64,000 nt of DNA from Phyto melanocephala (taxonomy: Eukaryota > Arthropoda > Insecta > Diptera > Rhinophoridae), in the NCBI GenBank assembly GCA_941918925.1, contig OW799233.1, positions 137,276,533-137,340,532 on the forward strand. Direction: 5' to 3'. Shown piece by piece: positions 37,201 to 43,309 of the stretch (within the stretch, counting starts at the first letter, position 1; each line of letters begins with the position of its first letter). The notes under the pieces were generated by a model. It did no database searches, had not been told where the DNA came from, and saw nothing but the letters and a program-made list of their open reading frames with translations. The position numbers and the translations under genes are program-made.

Positions 37201-37818
37201 GACGCTATTACACTTTCCTAAGACTTGTTTACGCTAGCTGAAACAAAAACTAATATTCTGACAATTGGTCAATATGTAATACATATGTATTTTTATTTTA
37301 TTTATACTAACGGCCAAATTACAGTATTATATTAAAGGTGAAATTTTATAATTTTAATTAAATCTATACTTAAAGCAGGAAAAACCCGCACATTTAACTA
37401 AAATTTTGATACTTATGGAATACCGTAATTTGGACCCTGCACTATGTTTTCTGACCAAATACGGAAACTTGTATTTGTAGAACAACATTTGTTTGTTATT
37501 GTAATTTGTTTGATATTGAAGATTTTTATTGTGATAAAAATTTTAAGGTTTAACTTAGGTTTTTGCCCATAGCTAGTTTTAGCTGGGCTAGATTTATTTA
37601 TTTATTATTTGTTCGCAAGGGTCAGCACTAAATATATTCAGAAAAATTTTATCAATTCGAAAAATTTAATTGTTTTTTCTGGGTAGGAATGAATGTATGA
37701 ATTACCTTACTTGAATGCACCGCTATTGGTGACTGAGTTTTGCCCGCACAATGACCATGATGGCGGGCCCATCGTCTTTGATTTGGTTCAGAGTAACCGA
37801 AACGATGACCACAAGTTA
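9912..37818 (-). CDS. alpha-carbonic anhydrase (six exons; first exon missing)
   Basis: In transcript order the exons are 37706-37818, 35750-35840, 24620-24891, 21684-21834, 10158-10237 and 9912-10088. All have GT/AG borders and compatible phases, giving about 294 residues. The protein should catalyse CO2 + H2O to HCO3- + H+. Seen: WARHHGHCAGKTQSPI; the NNGH proton-shuttle His; HFHWG and EMH supplying the three zinc His; the AEH Glu; GSLTTPPCSEAV with the active-site Thr; and a C-terminal ISRFRQL...LQPLGNRR. Everything needed for catalysis is present. The 5' exon, expected to encode a signal peptide, was not found between 37819 and the window end. The introns are loaded with transposons; the gypsy and BEL copies lie antisense. 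A CARP-type inactive paralogue is excluded by the intact His triad. Confidence 0.92.
10158..10237 (-). CDS. carbonic anhydrase exon (GSLTTPPCSE)
   Basis: Carries the signature around the catalytic Thr. Acceptor AAG at plus 10238-10239, donor GTAAAT at plus 10152-10157. Confidence 0.92.
10238..10851. other. carbonic anhydrase intron, 5' side of the gypsy insertion
   Basis: AT-rich intron with two short overlapping open frames that have no recognisable product. Confidence 0.5.
10852..10855. repeat. gypsy target-site duplication TCAA (left)
   Basis: Identical to 19060-19063 immediately after the 3' LTR; 4 bp is the usual duplication for Metaviridae. Confidence 0.85.
10856..11301 (+). repeat. 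gypsy 5' LTR
   Basis: 446 bp, AGTTAACAACAG...CCTTAACT. Compared with the 3' LTR: G/A, A/C and C/T changes between about 10950 and 10980, plus one extra T in the late T-run. The 65-codon open frame inside is a by-product. Confidence 0.92.
11074..11107 (+). promoter_or_regulatory. Inr + DPE core promoter in the gypsy LTR
   Basis: TCAGTC at 11074 matches the arthropod initiator TCAKTY. With its A as +1, AGTCG falls at +28 to +32 (11103-11107), a perfect RGWYV DPE. No TATA box upstream. The same pair is at 18833-18866 in the other LTR. Confidence 0.65.
11301..11318 (+). promoter_or_regulatory. gypsy primer binding site (tRNA-Lys type)
   Basis: TGGCGCCCGAGCAGGGAC overlaps the last T of the LTR. 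It is complementary to the 3' end of tRNA-Lys(UUU) with one mismatch, judged from remembered fly tRNA-Lys. Confidence 0.8.
11319..12438 (+). promoter_or_regulatory. long A-rich gypsy leader with two pairs of direct repeats
   Basis: Two copies of a ~28-bp unit around TCTACGGANCCCTCCAGGA (11366 and 11407) and two of a ~37-bp unit around ATAAAAATATCACAGAAGGT (11505 and 11559). In gypsy the equivalent leader holds the su(Hw) insulator. Here I see only one 11/12 match to that site (around 11762, reverse strand), so insulator function is unproven. Confidence 0.55.
12391..12400 (+). promoter_or_regulatory. candidate 5' splice site for env mRNA
   Basis: CAG|GTGAGTG, close to the consensus, 45 bp before the gag ATG. 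It pairs with the acceptor at 17112. Confidence 0.6.
12439..13701 (+). CDS. gag: gypsy Gag
   Basis: 420 codons from the first in-frame ATG; the frame is also open upstream to 12328 but without ATG. Structural capsid/nucleocapsid protein. Seen: an N-terminal coiled-coil-like region, a capsid-like middle (LRTFDGNPLHYVSWVHSVE), and an R/N/Q-rich tail without a CCHC zinc knuckle, as in gypsy Gag. The 3' end overlaps the pol frame, which lies -1, over 13644-13701. Confidence 0.87.
   Translation: MEDMKTTLTTLTGAVNRLLDQMRLIEGRLGRMEQANDVTELSRRLDQIEQAGRNGMEHEDEVASILQGPRTEEDLKSICRLPDSVKELRTFDGNPLHYVSWVHSVEMVLKDFEIVKNKPIYRSIIQSIRQKVVGEADAALVSYNIFDSDWKDVKRILSLHYADKRDIQTLEHQLNQLSQGSSKVDEFYSTINHQLSLIINKLKTEAYSEETVNALITTHRNRALDIFIRGLTPELSRMVIIQRPRTLPEAYSACLELQNLTMRNNILHTRAPSRTNAQPYVQARTTTPPRPPRPHFNNQSFNKFRQNNWQQRGYNNQYNNFNPNHRPAPYNRPHEVKQEPMDVDRSVQTRKVNYMNRPKYAGKRSASEIYNRDKQPRLFHLDASCDGTEDYSQEDTAIDNFDNVVNEQNFMEEGHQAYPT
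13644..15455 (+). CDS. pol: gypsy Pol, protease-RT-RNase H part (frame interrupted)
   Basis: Open frame -1 to gag, expected to be made by frameshifting (there is no ATG at its head). Protease FLIDTGSNKNF at about 13735-13770; reverse transcriptase with LVVDYKRLN, LPFGLKNAP and catalytic YIDD at 14679-14690; RNase H with TTDASN (15154) and YTDHQPL. All catalytic Asp motifs of RT are present. The frame stops at 15455 in the RNase H/integrase connection, and the continuation is in another frame (15419-16915), so the polyprotein is broken in this sequence. A real mutation and an assembly error are both possible. Confidence 0.9.
   Translation, partial: QRGKRTKFYGGRPSSLPYIEYVTESDKTFKFLIDTGSNKNFCSPDLSAGSILLPTPLTVNTAGGKIEIKRKITGKFFAAYGILDPITFYILPGLTTFDGIIGDDSLKKLGAVVDRKENVLLIRDTIRIPLKAKISSSLNFILGESMPVETRDKINEIFSKYRNLFGPLDNNQAVATNVQAEIRTTTSEPVYSKSYPYPAAMRTEVEGQIDELLSEGIIRPSKSPYNSPIWIVPKKPKPNGEKQYRLVVDYKRLNAVTVPDTYPIPDINATLASLGNAKFFTTIDLTSGFHQIPMKPSDIPKTAFSTMNGKFEFLRLPFGLKNAPAIFQRMIDDVLKEYIGKKCYVYIDDIIVFGRSEEETLNNVDIIFRKLEEARLKVNIEKTHFMQTKVEFLGYIVNSEGIKPDPRKVKAIENLVPPTNLKELKGFLGMTSYYRRFIKDYAKVAKPLTNLTRGENAQVKANQSRKVLVELNDEALLAFQRLKTLLTSAEILAFPEFDKPFNLTTDASNYAIGAVLSQGEINKDRPIAYISRSLSKTEEGYATNEKEMLAIVWALDNLRNYLYGAKRIRIYTDHQPLTYALGNRNFNAKLKRWKARIESITTS
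13662..13668 (+). promoter_or_regulatory. candidate -1 ribosomal frameshift heptamer (Gag to Pol)
   Basis: A AAT TTT in gag phase fits X XXY YYZ. It lies inside the only window (13644-13701) where gag and the -1 pol frame are both open. Confidence 0.55.
15419..16915 (+). CDS. pol: gypsy Pol, integrase part (frame interrupted)
   Basis: The first residues continue the RNase H tail (ELIYKPGRSNFVADALSRL). Then come an integrase H2C2 finger (HRRAHRN...CDVCNTN), a core with HMDIIE, VTDNESSF and GQVERFH giving the D,D,E triad, and a basic C-terminal domain. It overlaps the upstream piece by 37 bp in a different phase; the ATG at 15419 is not a natural start. The stop at 16915 is followed by an untranslated A/T-rich spacer. 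Confidence 0.88.
   Translation: MESTHREYNHELIYKPGRSNFVADALSRLQTSVNHISDESTETASEGDSQITRTTSETRDDDIVSTGSTVHSANQDASDLIPHMEVPINVFRNQIIIKIGPELHSSEIPHRNFMRLFFSSPEWNTENLSDVLKRTLHPSAINGIKAPECYLSIIQDLYLQHFSRYKIRIAQKVVTDVSLESRQFEIIQEEHRRAHRNARENRKQVLDRYYFPRMYALIRKFVMNCDVCNTNKYDRNPPRPQFQETPAPMMPCEILHMDIIEIQDQKFISVLDKFSKFAKLFHISDRSVLNIREKLVKIVHYFTAPRILVTDNESSFLSPLIRDFLERLGIKIYLTPSQRSEVNGQVERFHSTIIEIYRCLRTEKAELSVQELMYVAVDRYNNTIHSVTGRRPSDVFFNRTKTSDFDKLLEARSRINRDLRSIIKRNARERNSRMNRKRSSPRKYKKGDAIYVRMRNIKAKNKPVYRKEIVEKDNKVTVCTVSGKRVHKAHIKNLKQET
16916..17112 (+). repeat. pol-env spacer with A-tract, and env splice acceptor
   Basis: A nearly pure A run lies at about 17010-17050. The segment ends with ACTATTTTGCAG (17101-17112), a good 3' splice site 7 bp before the env ATG. 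Confidence 0.6.
17120..18337 (+). CDS. env: gypsy Env, N-terminal part (frame interrupted)
   Basis: 405 codons from ATG at 17120. Seen: a hydrophobic signal peptide (residues 1-20), a basic furin-like site SRTRR near residue 98 followed by a glycine/tryptophan-rich stretch (the likely fusion-peptide region), paired cysteines and several N-glycosylation sequons. It is the retroviral-type envelope of gypsy elements, related to insect baculovirus F proteins. The frame ends without a membrane anchor; the anchor is in the next frame (18337-18669), so this copy's env is broken near 18290. Confidence 0.85.
   Translation: MIFQEGILILACVGILTSRAAQIYHYDVPLVTIRAGNAWIVNGNFKLVHMINLDEYVTIADNITTLVERSMPQSQTKDIINYHVTQIKERLTELGCVKSRTRRSIDWIGTAWKWVAGNPDATDWNAVLKTQDAIINNNNEQYKINVQIFNTKEVVHKTNELIERMNQTSNGKEAEQIGQDTINQVLVLKDAVNEIVRACQLAKSGIINTNLLDRTEVEDIITEIETLPYANAVEAIEYGSPSIYANGSLLLYVLSIPKLKEDFYHRLIARAPIRMGKQIELLYDEILISQSETFGVKNSCLNINNATVCRQSSLSQLAEESCIPRLLKRRAANCRYRVTTAQAIELITTDILFLTNYEGVVEFQEHTEKLNGTYLIQLSNETVKISNRTFSSTSSSRLQNHYHLS
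18337..18669 (+). CDS. env: gypsy Env, C-terminal part with membrane anchor
   Basis: The frame is open from before 18298. It holds a hydrophobic transmembrane segment (IPIMIITGVLIGVLWY) and a short basic cytoplasmic tail, then runs into the 3' LTR and stops at 18669. The ATGA overlap at 18337 is coincidental; this is the displaced end of env. Confidence 0.78.
   Translation: MNVTSGKLILDIDQIHNISLRNIDELQYLGSKLNVSLGTHIPIMIITGVLIGVLWYKITRKLNLPAVETPQSKSPTAQPVHVICGAQTFKEGGVNNSTDTANGMYLAESA
18604..18614 (+). promoter_or_regulatory. gypsy polypurine tract
   Basis: AAGGAGGGAGG directly before the 3' LTR; plus-strand primer. Confidence 0.85.
18615..19059 (+). repeat. gypsy 3' LTR
   Basis: 445 bp, a near-identical copy of 10856-11301. 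The target duplication TCAA follows at 19060-19063. Confidence 0.92.
19064..19866. other. carbonic anhydrase intron between gypsy and the Helitron pair
   Basis: AT-rich; no gene or repeat boundary that I can define. Confidence 0.4.
19867..21514. mobile_element. head-to-head pair of Helitron-like elements
   Basis: Both outer ends are Helitron 3' ends: CTAG preceded by a GC-rich hairpin (GGCGT...GCGCC). One is on the minus strand at 19867, one on the plus strand ending 21514, with host A and T immediately outside. The two 5' ends (TCTATATATATAAAAG type) meet at 20600-20635 around (TCTA)n. Each arm is made of ~121-bp tandem units containing GGGCGTGGC...GCCCACTTTTCT and GCAAAGTTTCAGAAAAATCG; about 5 units on the left, 6 on the right. 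No Rep/Hel coding sequence: non-autonomous. Confidence 0.75.
20568..20690. repeat. (AC)n / (TCTA)n / (GT)n centre of the Helitron palindrome
   Basis: Short (AC)n on the left and a ~50-bp (GT)n on the right flank a TCTA core. The open frame across it with repeated Cys-Val is a microsatellite artefact. Confidence 0.85.
21684..21834 (-). CDS. carbonic anhydrase exon (LDEDDGTGL...)
   Basis: Acceptor TTTCAG, donor GTTTGT. Phase 0 in, phase 1 out, matching both neighbours. Confidence 0.88.
21835..22756. other. carbonic anhydrase intron, AT-rich
   Basis: From about 22540 it contains many degenerate GACT-N-AAA words (GACTCGAAA, GACTGATAAATGACT), a low-complexity array that continues after the MITE at 23181-23300. 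No gene seen. Confidence 0.4.
22757..23180. mobile_element. 424-bp MITE with ~37-bp inverted ends
   Basis: GGCCCCCTTCGCATAAGGCA at the left is mirrored at the right (GGCCCCTTTCGCATTAGGCA on the other strand). The interior has no transposase. A diverged half-copy follows at about 23450-23565. No obvious target duplication. Confidence 0.7.
23600..24400 (-). pseudogene. decayed IS630/mariner-type transposase
   Basis: On the minus strand, broken fragments read in order CVVCSF...CGA, TGVTGTVNGNRYLKT (near 23960) and RWPQISPDLVLC (near 23830). These correspond to the variable core and the 'RWPPRSPDL' block of insect mariner-like transposases. Frameshifts and stops throughout. CAGGGTGGCAC at 23600 may be its inverted-repeat end. 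Sits in a carbonic anhydrase intron. Confidence 0.5.
24620..24891 (-). CDS. carbonic anhydrase exon (zinc-binding HFHWG and EMH)
   Basis: Acceptor TACAG and donor GTGAGT are canonical. The exon encodes the three zinc-ligand histidines and the gatekeeper Glu (GAEH). Confidence 0.93.
24892..25550. other. carbonic anhydrase intron, AT-rich with CATA microsatellites
   Basis: (CATA)n at about 25045-25065; otherwise featureless. Confidence 0.4.
25551..26300. repeat. GTCTGTCY-bearing interspersed repeat (diverged family)
   Basis: The head ACCACC...GGTGGGGGTATATTCATTTTG resembles but is not identical to the GTCY family elsewhere. TGTCCGTCTGTCTGTCTG lies at 25686-25704. The 3' limit is uncertain. 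Confidence 0.5.
26341..26960. repeat. five diverged ~115-bp tandem units
   Basis: The anchor phrase TACCTTTTTGGTCACC recurs near 26371, 26489, 26609, 26725 and 26834 (spacings 109-120 bp), each with ACCATAAAAAT before it and CTTxxxTTGGATTAATAGTC after it. Non-coding. Confidence 0.7.
26961..27337. repeat. intron tail; copy of a short repeat also at 38490-38600
   Basis: 26990-27060 (AATGTCAAACTTCAT...TACCTGACGAATAAATA) is matched at 38518-38600. No gene. Confidence 0.45.
27338..27342. repeat. BEL target-site duplication ACGGT (left)
   Basis: Repeated at 35726-35730; 5 bp is usual for BEL/Pao. Confidence 0.88.
27343..27782 (+). repeat. BEL 5' LTR
   Basis: 440 bp, TGTTAAG...TTAACA. The first ~46 bp contain a second copy of the U3 start together with the sequence that normally precedes the 3' LTR. 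TATATAAG at 27688-27695 and AATAAA at 27711 are the probable promoter and poly(A) signals. Confidence 0.93.
27688..27695 (+). promoter_or_regulatory. TATA box of the BEL LTR
   Basis: TATATAAG, about 95 bp before the LTR end; duplicated in the 3' LTR. Confidence 0.5.
27786..27803 (+). promoter_or_regulatory. BEL primer binding site (tRNA-Trp type)
   Basis: TGGTGACCCCGACGTGAT, three bases after the LTR; complementary to the 3' end of tRNA-Trp as I remember it. Confidence 0.8.
27929..35167 (+). CDS. BEL Gag-Pol-Env polyprotein, 2412 aa
   Basis: Single frame from ATG. Order: Gag with the DUF1759-type segment (VPSIDIPQFDGKVTEWDTF, about residue 240) and Cys/His knuckles (CHRCLSPGHFTKKC, 490-505; CRICKHDH); aspartic protease VLLDNGSQ (~567; the usual T/S is N); RT with RVVFDAS and YMDD (~970); RNase H (CDASMKAYGA; YTDSTIVLSWL); integrase H2C2 (~1445-1490) and D,D,E core (AGIDFLG, YSDNATN, GLWEA); then an Env-like region from ~1855 with a hydrophobic leader, an RTARSLFPF cleavage/fusion-like site (~1966) and a C-terminal membrane anchor (~2371-2394). 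Roo-type elements of flies have the same one-ORF plan. Oddities: a run of 43 A at 28220-28262 encoding a Lys tract, and the DNGS protease. Confidence 0.93.
28220..28262 (+). repeat. 43-base A tract inside the BEL gag region
   Basis: Encodes consecutive lysines between QQF and IMQ. A homopolymer this long in a coding frame is a slippage hotspot, and the called length may be wrong. Confidence 0.9.
35261..35295 (+). repeat. 35-bp unit straddling the BEL PPT/3' LTR edge
   Basis: The sequence starting TTACAATCTTTCAAGGCCGC recurs exactly 46 bp downstream inside the 3' LTR (35307-35341) and in the 5' LTR (27364-27398). Confidence 0.88.
35286..35725 (+). repeat. BEL 3' LTR
   Basis: 440 bp, identical by eye to 27343-27782; followed by ACGGT. 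Confidence 0.93.
35750..35840 (-). CDS. carbonic anhydrase exon (proton-shuttle NNGH)
   Basis: Acceptor TTTTTAG at plus 35841-35842, donor GTAAGC at plus 35744-35749. The BEL element's 3' target-site copy begins only 20-24 bp inside the downstream intron. Confidence 0.9.
35841..37705. other. carbonic anhydrase intron
   Basis: AT-rich, no element boundary defined. A phrase CTTCTGATGAAACCGTAGCTGG at 36346 resembles one at about 317-340 and may be a small shared repeat. Confidence 0.4.
37706..37818 (-). CDS. carbonic anhydrase exon (WARHHGHCAGKTQSPI)
   Basis: Acceptor AG is at plus 37819-37820. The donor is the second of two adjacent GTs (plus AC at 37704-37705). Only this choice ends the exon in phase 0 and keeps the frame into the next exon; the nearer GT at 37709 would break it. 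Confidence 0.86.
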
Positions 37819-38810
37819 CTAAAAATAAAATGTAATTTAAAATTATTATAACTAAACAATATTGATAGAGAAAAACATCAACAAAAAAAACAATTGTTCA
37901 ATTCACAACCTCGTATTGCATTTTGTATTGTCTATTGAAATACAGTTTTAGTTTATTTATTTAGTTTATTTATTTGTTGTATCGGTGTATGCTTGTAATG
38001 CCAAATGTCAAATAATATTAAACGTCAAGTAAATAAAAATCAGGAATGGGAAAGCTGATCAATTGTTACTTCTGCAGAGCTCCAAAAAATATTTTAAAAC
38101 AATTTTTAGTAAAAAATTTTAGCAAGGATAGAAAAAATCAACAAAACATTTAAGATAAAAAGTTATTATATATTTATCAGTTTGGATGAAAAAAAAAATA
38201 ACAAAAATTATTTATTGATTTTGTAAAAAGTTTCCATGTTTCATTCCTGTATGAATCCAATACACCACTTTAAAAACATATGAAATGAAATGGTATTGTT
38301 ATAGAAAATGTTTTAATGGAAATTATCAACAACAGGCATACAATACTGTAAACACATACAAGAGTAGTATCAATAGTTCTTACGATACAACCAAGGCATA
38401 TTTATTCATCAGGTACTCTTGATTCGACATCTGATTATTTTTTTCAACACTTATTTTAAGTTTCAGCTGTCAAAATGCATAAATAAAAAATAATTTTCTC
38501 TCTTTTCCAATTTATTTCGAATGTCAAACTTCATATATAAAAAATATAAACAAAAAAGGTCTCTCCGAACTGCAATTACCTGATGAATAAATATGCCTTG
38601 CGATACAACTAGGGTTTTGAATTGAATTTATATCTAAATCTAAATAAATTAAACGATACTAACACAATTAAAATTAAAAACTACTTGATTCTTATCGTGT
38701 GCCAATTTAAAATTGCACTATATGAAAAAATTAACTCAAATAGTATTACATACATATATCATATTAAAATATGTCTTAAAAATTCGGAATTCCGCATACA
38801 CATATAAAAA
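37819..38810. other. upstream intron of the carbonic anhydrase gene
   Basis: I searched for a minus-strand signal-peptide exon ending in phase 1 and found none. 38518-38600 repeats part of 26990-27060. Confidence 0.4.
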
Positions 38811-39687
38811 CAAGTAAGAGTGCTATATTCGGCAGTGCCAAATCTGATAATACCCTTCACCATCGTGAACATAGGTATAATCCTACATCGCAGCTTAACC
38901 TATTTTCATGTTATACGCCATTTTTCCTTATTATTTTCGACGTCATCTTTGATTTTTAATTTTTACGTAGTTAACTGTATTCTACTAGTCAAGTGCTTTC
39001 ATTTTATACCAATATTGAGGGTGTTAAAGAAGTTGAAATACCAGATTTGGCTCATATATAAATTTATTGTCCGCCATTTTGTAGTGGTGGCCAACATGAA
39101 TTAAAATTTTTTTATAGTGCTTATATTGCGCTAGTCAAGTCCTTTCAGATGATACCAATATTGACTCTCTCGGTTGTCTAAAAGCTGAAAAAAATTGATT
39201 TTCGTTTGTAAATTTTTAGAATATATATTTAAAAAAAATAAATTTTGCCTATAACTTTACCGATTAGAGCCCGCTTTATGCAAAATATTTCACGAATTTC
39301 TCTAGAGGCATATTATATCTACAAATAGTAGCAAATACACCTATTAATTATTCTATGCAAAATTTTAATTTTGGTGGTAAAAATATGGGAAAAACAGAGG
39401 CAGTCAAAAAAATATGGGCGGTTGTGCTGAATTTCAATAGCGATTTATTCCCGAATATTTTCAAAAGATTGATACTATACACAGATCTGAGGAACGTATG
39501 GTGGCTTCCAAAAGTTGATTTCAACCAACACACGAAAAGATGGACAGACGGACAGACTGACATCTAAATCGACTTCCCTATTCACAAGCTTTCAGAAAAT
39601 ATGTACTTTATGGGGTCGAAAACGAAAATTGTAGACATTTCACACGGAATGACAAACCCTTTTTCACTTTGTGAAGGGTATACAAAT
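38811..39687 (-). mobile_element. GTCY interspersed element, copy d
   Basis: Minus orientation: tail (AACAAGTAAGAGTGCTATATTCGGC, reverse) at 38811 and head hairpin (CCCTTTTTCAC...GTGAAGGG) at 39657-39682, with the GTCY run near 39545-39560. Diverged from copies a-c in the middle. Confidence 0.65.
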
Positions 39688-40590
39688 AATTTTAAAAGTA
39701 TTATAAACATTAGAACTGACATAACTAAAAAAAAATATTTCTCCATGTACATATGTGAAAGCAACTAACAACATCGGCTTAAGGTCTTAAAATACATTAC
39801 CGGGAAGAAAAACTTAAAGAATAGCTACTGGTGACTTTTGATAAAAAATTTTGAAATTAAACCGCTTAAGTATGTCAGTTGAGTCCATTTAGTTTAAACA
39901 TTTATTTGCATGTCAAAAACGGATTTTAACAGTTGCACTAAGAAAAATCACCATTTCCAACATAGTATTCTGACATTTGTTTATTCAATAATCATGGTCC
40001 AAGTTATTTATTTAAATAAAATTTTTGAACAAAAAATTAAATGCGTTTAAATGCGATATGGTCCCCAGTTTCTTATATATTAAAAACCATTTTATAAACC
40101 GAAATAAACGGTTTATAAATGTTTGTAACTTAGATATAAAAGCATCTTTGGAAATATAAATAAGTTTATTAATATCTTTATTTGCTATAAAAACTAAACT
40201 TAAAAAAAAATCCGTTTTTATATCACAAACCAGTAGTAATATTTGCAATTAAAATACAATTCGAACCAGTAGTTGTTGCATCGTAATCATAACCTTCACT
40301 ACTAAAGTGTCATGGTGTTCTGGTGTCATTATAAAATTGTATATTTTTTTTCATTTAGTACTTTAGAGTATCAAATCACATGTGTTAATTAAAGACTACA
40401 TTGTATACAATATTAAGCACAAACAACTTGTTACGGCTAAAGTGTACAAGTGATCAATGATTGGTAAATAAGAAAAATAAAAAAAAGTTGCAGAAGTATC
40501 GGATAATTTATCGTAAAGCTTGTAAAGCTGACAGATCACGCATGACTCATATCGAAGTGATTTGTTAGTTTCGTTCAATATCGTTTGGCA
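39688..40590. other. AT-rich non-coding stretch
   Basis: No gene or repeat boundary recognised. Confidence 0.4.
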
Positions 40591-40596
40591 AGTTAC

Positions 40597-42265
40597 ATGG
40601 AAACCCTCACACAACAACAGCGTCTCCAAATTGCTCAGCTGTACTACAAAAAACAGTGTTCTGTAAAAAATGTTTTTCCGGTGTTTTATCGTAAATTTTG
40701 AAGCACATTTATGGCTCAATGAGTATGTTAATAAACAAAATAATCATATTTGGGCTTATGAGCGACCCAAAACGTACCAAGAGCTACCATTGTTTCCATT
40801 AAAAATAACGGTATGGTGTGGTTTATGACTAGTAGAATCATTGGTCCATTTTTCTTCAAAAATCAGAATATTATCATCGATGGTAGCCGTTATCGCACTA
40901 TTTTAACAGACTATGAGCTTCCTAAAATTTAATCGCATGCTTTCGGTGAGTAACAACAAAACGGTGCCACAAGCATAGCTGCCAGATAAACTAGGGGTAA
41001 AATCGTCTAATTTGGAGGAAAAAATCGTCAAAATCGTCAAATGGTGTACTCAAATCGTCATAAAAACGTCAAAATAAAAAAACGCATTTTTCAAAACAAT
41101 ACATTTTTATTTAATGGATAACATAGCAAACTTTTTAAATCTAGAGAGACCAGTGGTTTTATTAGACCCTTTAAAGTTAAGAACATGGCAATAAATATAA
41201 TACAATTTAGAATTCATTTCGAAAAATAAATACAAAAAATAATAAATTGGCTGCATCTTTTTGGACTATTTGACAAATAATTATATAATCATTTAGGGTA
41301 GCTTTAGACAAGCGGAAGACGAGCACAACGCCAAAATAAACCACATCGTTTCTCTTTTCAGCCCATACATTTATTTCTGAATCTGCAAACCAGTCTTCCT
41401 TAATTTTCTTCTTCTTCTTGTTGGTTACCTGTGAAAAACAGCATTAAAATTTCATTTAAGCTACTACAAAGTTTTTTATAAAAAAATTTTTGAAATTTCT
41501 ACTTACCGAGGAAAAGCTGCTACAATTTTCATCATCTTGGTTTTCTATAGAAAATATAATGTTTGATTTTTAAGGTTTTAATGTATAATTAAAAAGAACT
41601 TACAATTTTTTCTAAGTCTTAAAGCTATTAATTTGCCACTTGTTTTTAAATAAATTTACTTAAAAAACTAAAATTGTTTTAAACGCGTTTCCAAATTTAT
41701 ATTTGTTTGTGTTGTAGGTATCTGTTGATAAAATGTGGCATATACTATGATAAAAATGTACAAAGTGGAAAAATTACCCACACAAACACATTAAATAATG
41801 ATCGATGTATCTCTTTCACTCTGTTCTATTATTAATAACATAAAAAACCGTTACAAATTATTTTTATTTAGTTTAAGGTTGATATAAAAGTAATGAAAAA
41901 TGTTGCAAACTTGAATTCTTGAAAATCGTCAAAAACATAGCATAAATCGTCAAATCGTCAACACTTAATTTTAGCACGTAAAATCGTCAAAATGACGATA
42001 AATCGTCAAATCTGGCAGCTATGGCCACAAGTCCTAAAGCAATGAACTTGTTGAGCACTTTATTTCACGTTTTGGTGCGGTCGTGCGATATAACGCCTTT
42101 TGCTATTTTCTCAAGGGATATATAAAGTCTGTAGTCTTCAGGATTAAGCCAGCTACGATTGACGCTTTGGAAACCAATATTACTCGTGTTATTCGCGAGA
42201 TACCAATCGCTAAGCATATGGATCACCTCAGACCAACATTTACATAATATCATTTTCAAACAGTA
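40597..42265 (+). pseudogene. decayed IS630/mariner-type transposase, split by a hAT-like element
   Basis: Starts METLTQQQRLQIAQLYY at 40597, the usual N-terminus of one insect transposase family. Then come VNKQNNHIWAYERP, ITVWCGL and IIGPFFF blocks to 40965 and, after the insertion, DALETNITRVIREIP and MDHLRPT (42150-42240). Multiple stops and shifts. The hAT-like element occupies 40974-42023. Confidence 0.7.
40974..42023. mobile_element. 1050-bp hAT-type element
   Basis: 14-bp perfect inverted ends CATAGCTGCCAGAT and an exact 8-bp duplication GCCACAAG (40966-40973, 42024-42031), as for hAT. Subterminal regions are full of AATCGTCAAA words. On the minus strand near 41320-41440, KKIKEDWFADSEINVW could be a relic of an N-terminal transposase segment; otherwise non-autonomous. 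Confidence 0.85.
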
Positions 42266-42890
42266 AATGCCATAAATTAATATTTCAATCGGTAATAAAA
42301 ACTTTATGTTCACTATAAAAATTTATGTGATTTATTTCACATTATCTTTCAAATCTCTCGATGAATCACCCGATATAGTATTCATAATTATAGAGACTAA
42401 GGCAAAAATAACAAATATGAATACATTTTATTTGTTTGTGTCGAATCTTATCTATCAGACGAACACAATTTCTATTTACAATTTTTGTATACTTTGTATT
42501 GTTTGTATCTTAATATCAAATTATTTTAATCAATCAATATCAATCTGTTGAAAATATTCGGAAATGGCTGCATAACTTGCTGAGTTATATGTAAGCATTT
42601 AAACATGACTGCCTCTGCTTTTCCCATATTTTTACCATAAAAATCAATATTTTTATGCTCCAGAATAATCAATACCGTTTGTTACTACGTTTAAATATGA
42701 AACACCTCTAGGACTATTTGTAAAAAGTTTTGGACGAATCGGATCTATTTAACTTAATACTTGTATTAAGTTAAATAAAACTTCAATATTAAAATTTTCA
42801 AAAATACTCAAACTTGTTTTAAAACATTAAATTCTTTATTGGTTTAATAAAGTTTATCTATTAAATTAAAAAAATCCTTCGATTAAAGAT
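42266..42890. other. AT-rich non-coding stretch
   Basis: Nothing recognised. Confidence 0.4.
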
Positions 42891-43260
42891 TTAATAATTG
42901 CTTCCGTTACCCTTATGAACGAGGTGGTCCAATTATGCTTAAAATCGGTCCTGGATGTCTTTCCTGTGTTCTTTAATTCTTTTTATACAAAAGCCCAATA
43001 CCTTTTCACAGGCCAAAGTTCTGGATAGTTGGGAGGGCTTGCCTTGCGAGGTACAAAATTTACATTATTCTTTGGTCCAAAAATATGAACAAATCTTGTG
43101 CTATTTTAAGAAAGGTAAAAACCGTTTTTGCTTGCAGACACTCCGTAATATATATTTCTGTGTTTATCGTGCCTGATGTCACAAATGATTGGCTTCATTT
43201 GCCACATTTGAACATTACTTCATCTATCAGCCACATAACAATCTTGACCCGAAAGTTGTA
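42891..43260 (-). pseudogene. decayed maT-like mariner transposase, C-terminal part
   Basis: Minus-strand translation with shifts gives MWQMKPIIC, NVNFVPRKASPPNYPELWPV and YWAFV, the block around the third catalytic Asp region of maT/DD37-type transposases. Fragmentary. Confidence 0.55.
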
Positions 43261-43309
43261 AAAAGTCTGCCAGAATATCAGTTTCATCATTCATTACACA
43301 ACAAGTGAA

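Noticed and set aside
37706..37710. First of two adjacent GT donors for the carbonic anhydrase exon
   Set aside because: It leaves phase 1 and breaks the frame into the exon at 35840; the next GT keeps the frame.
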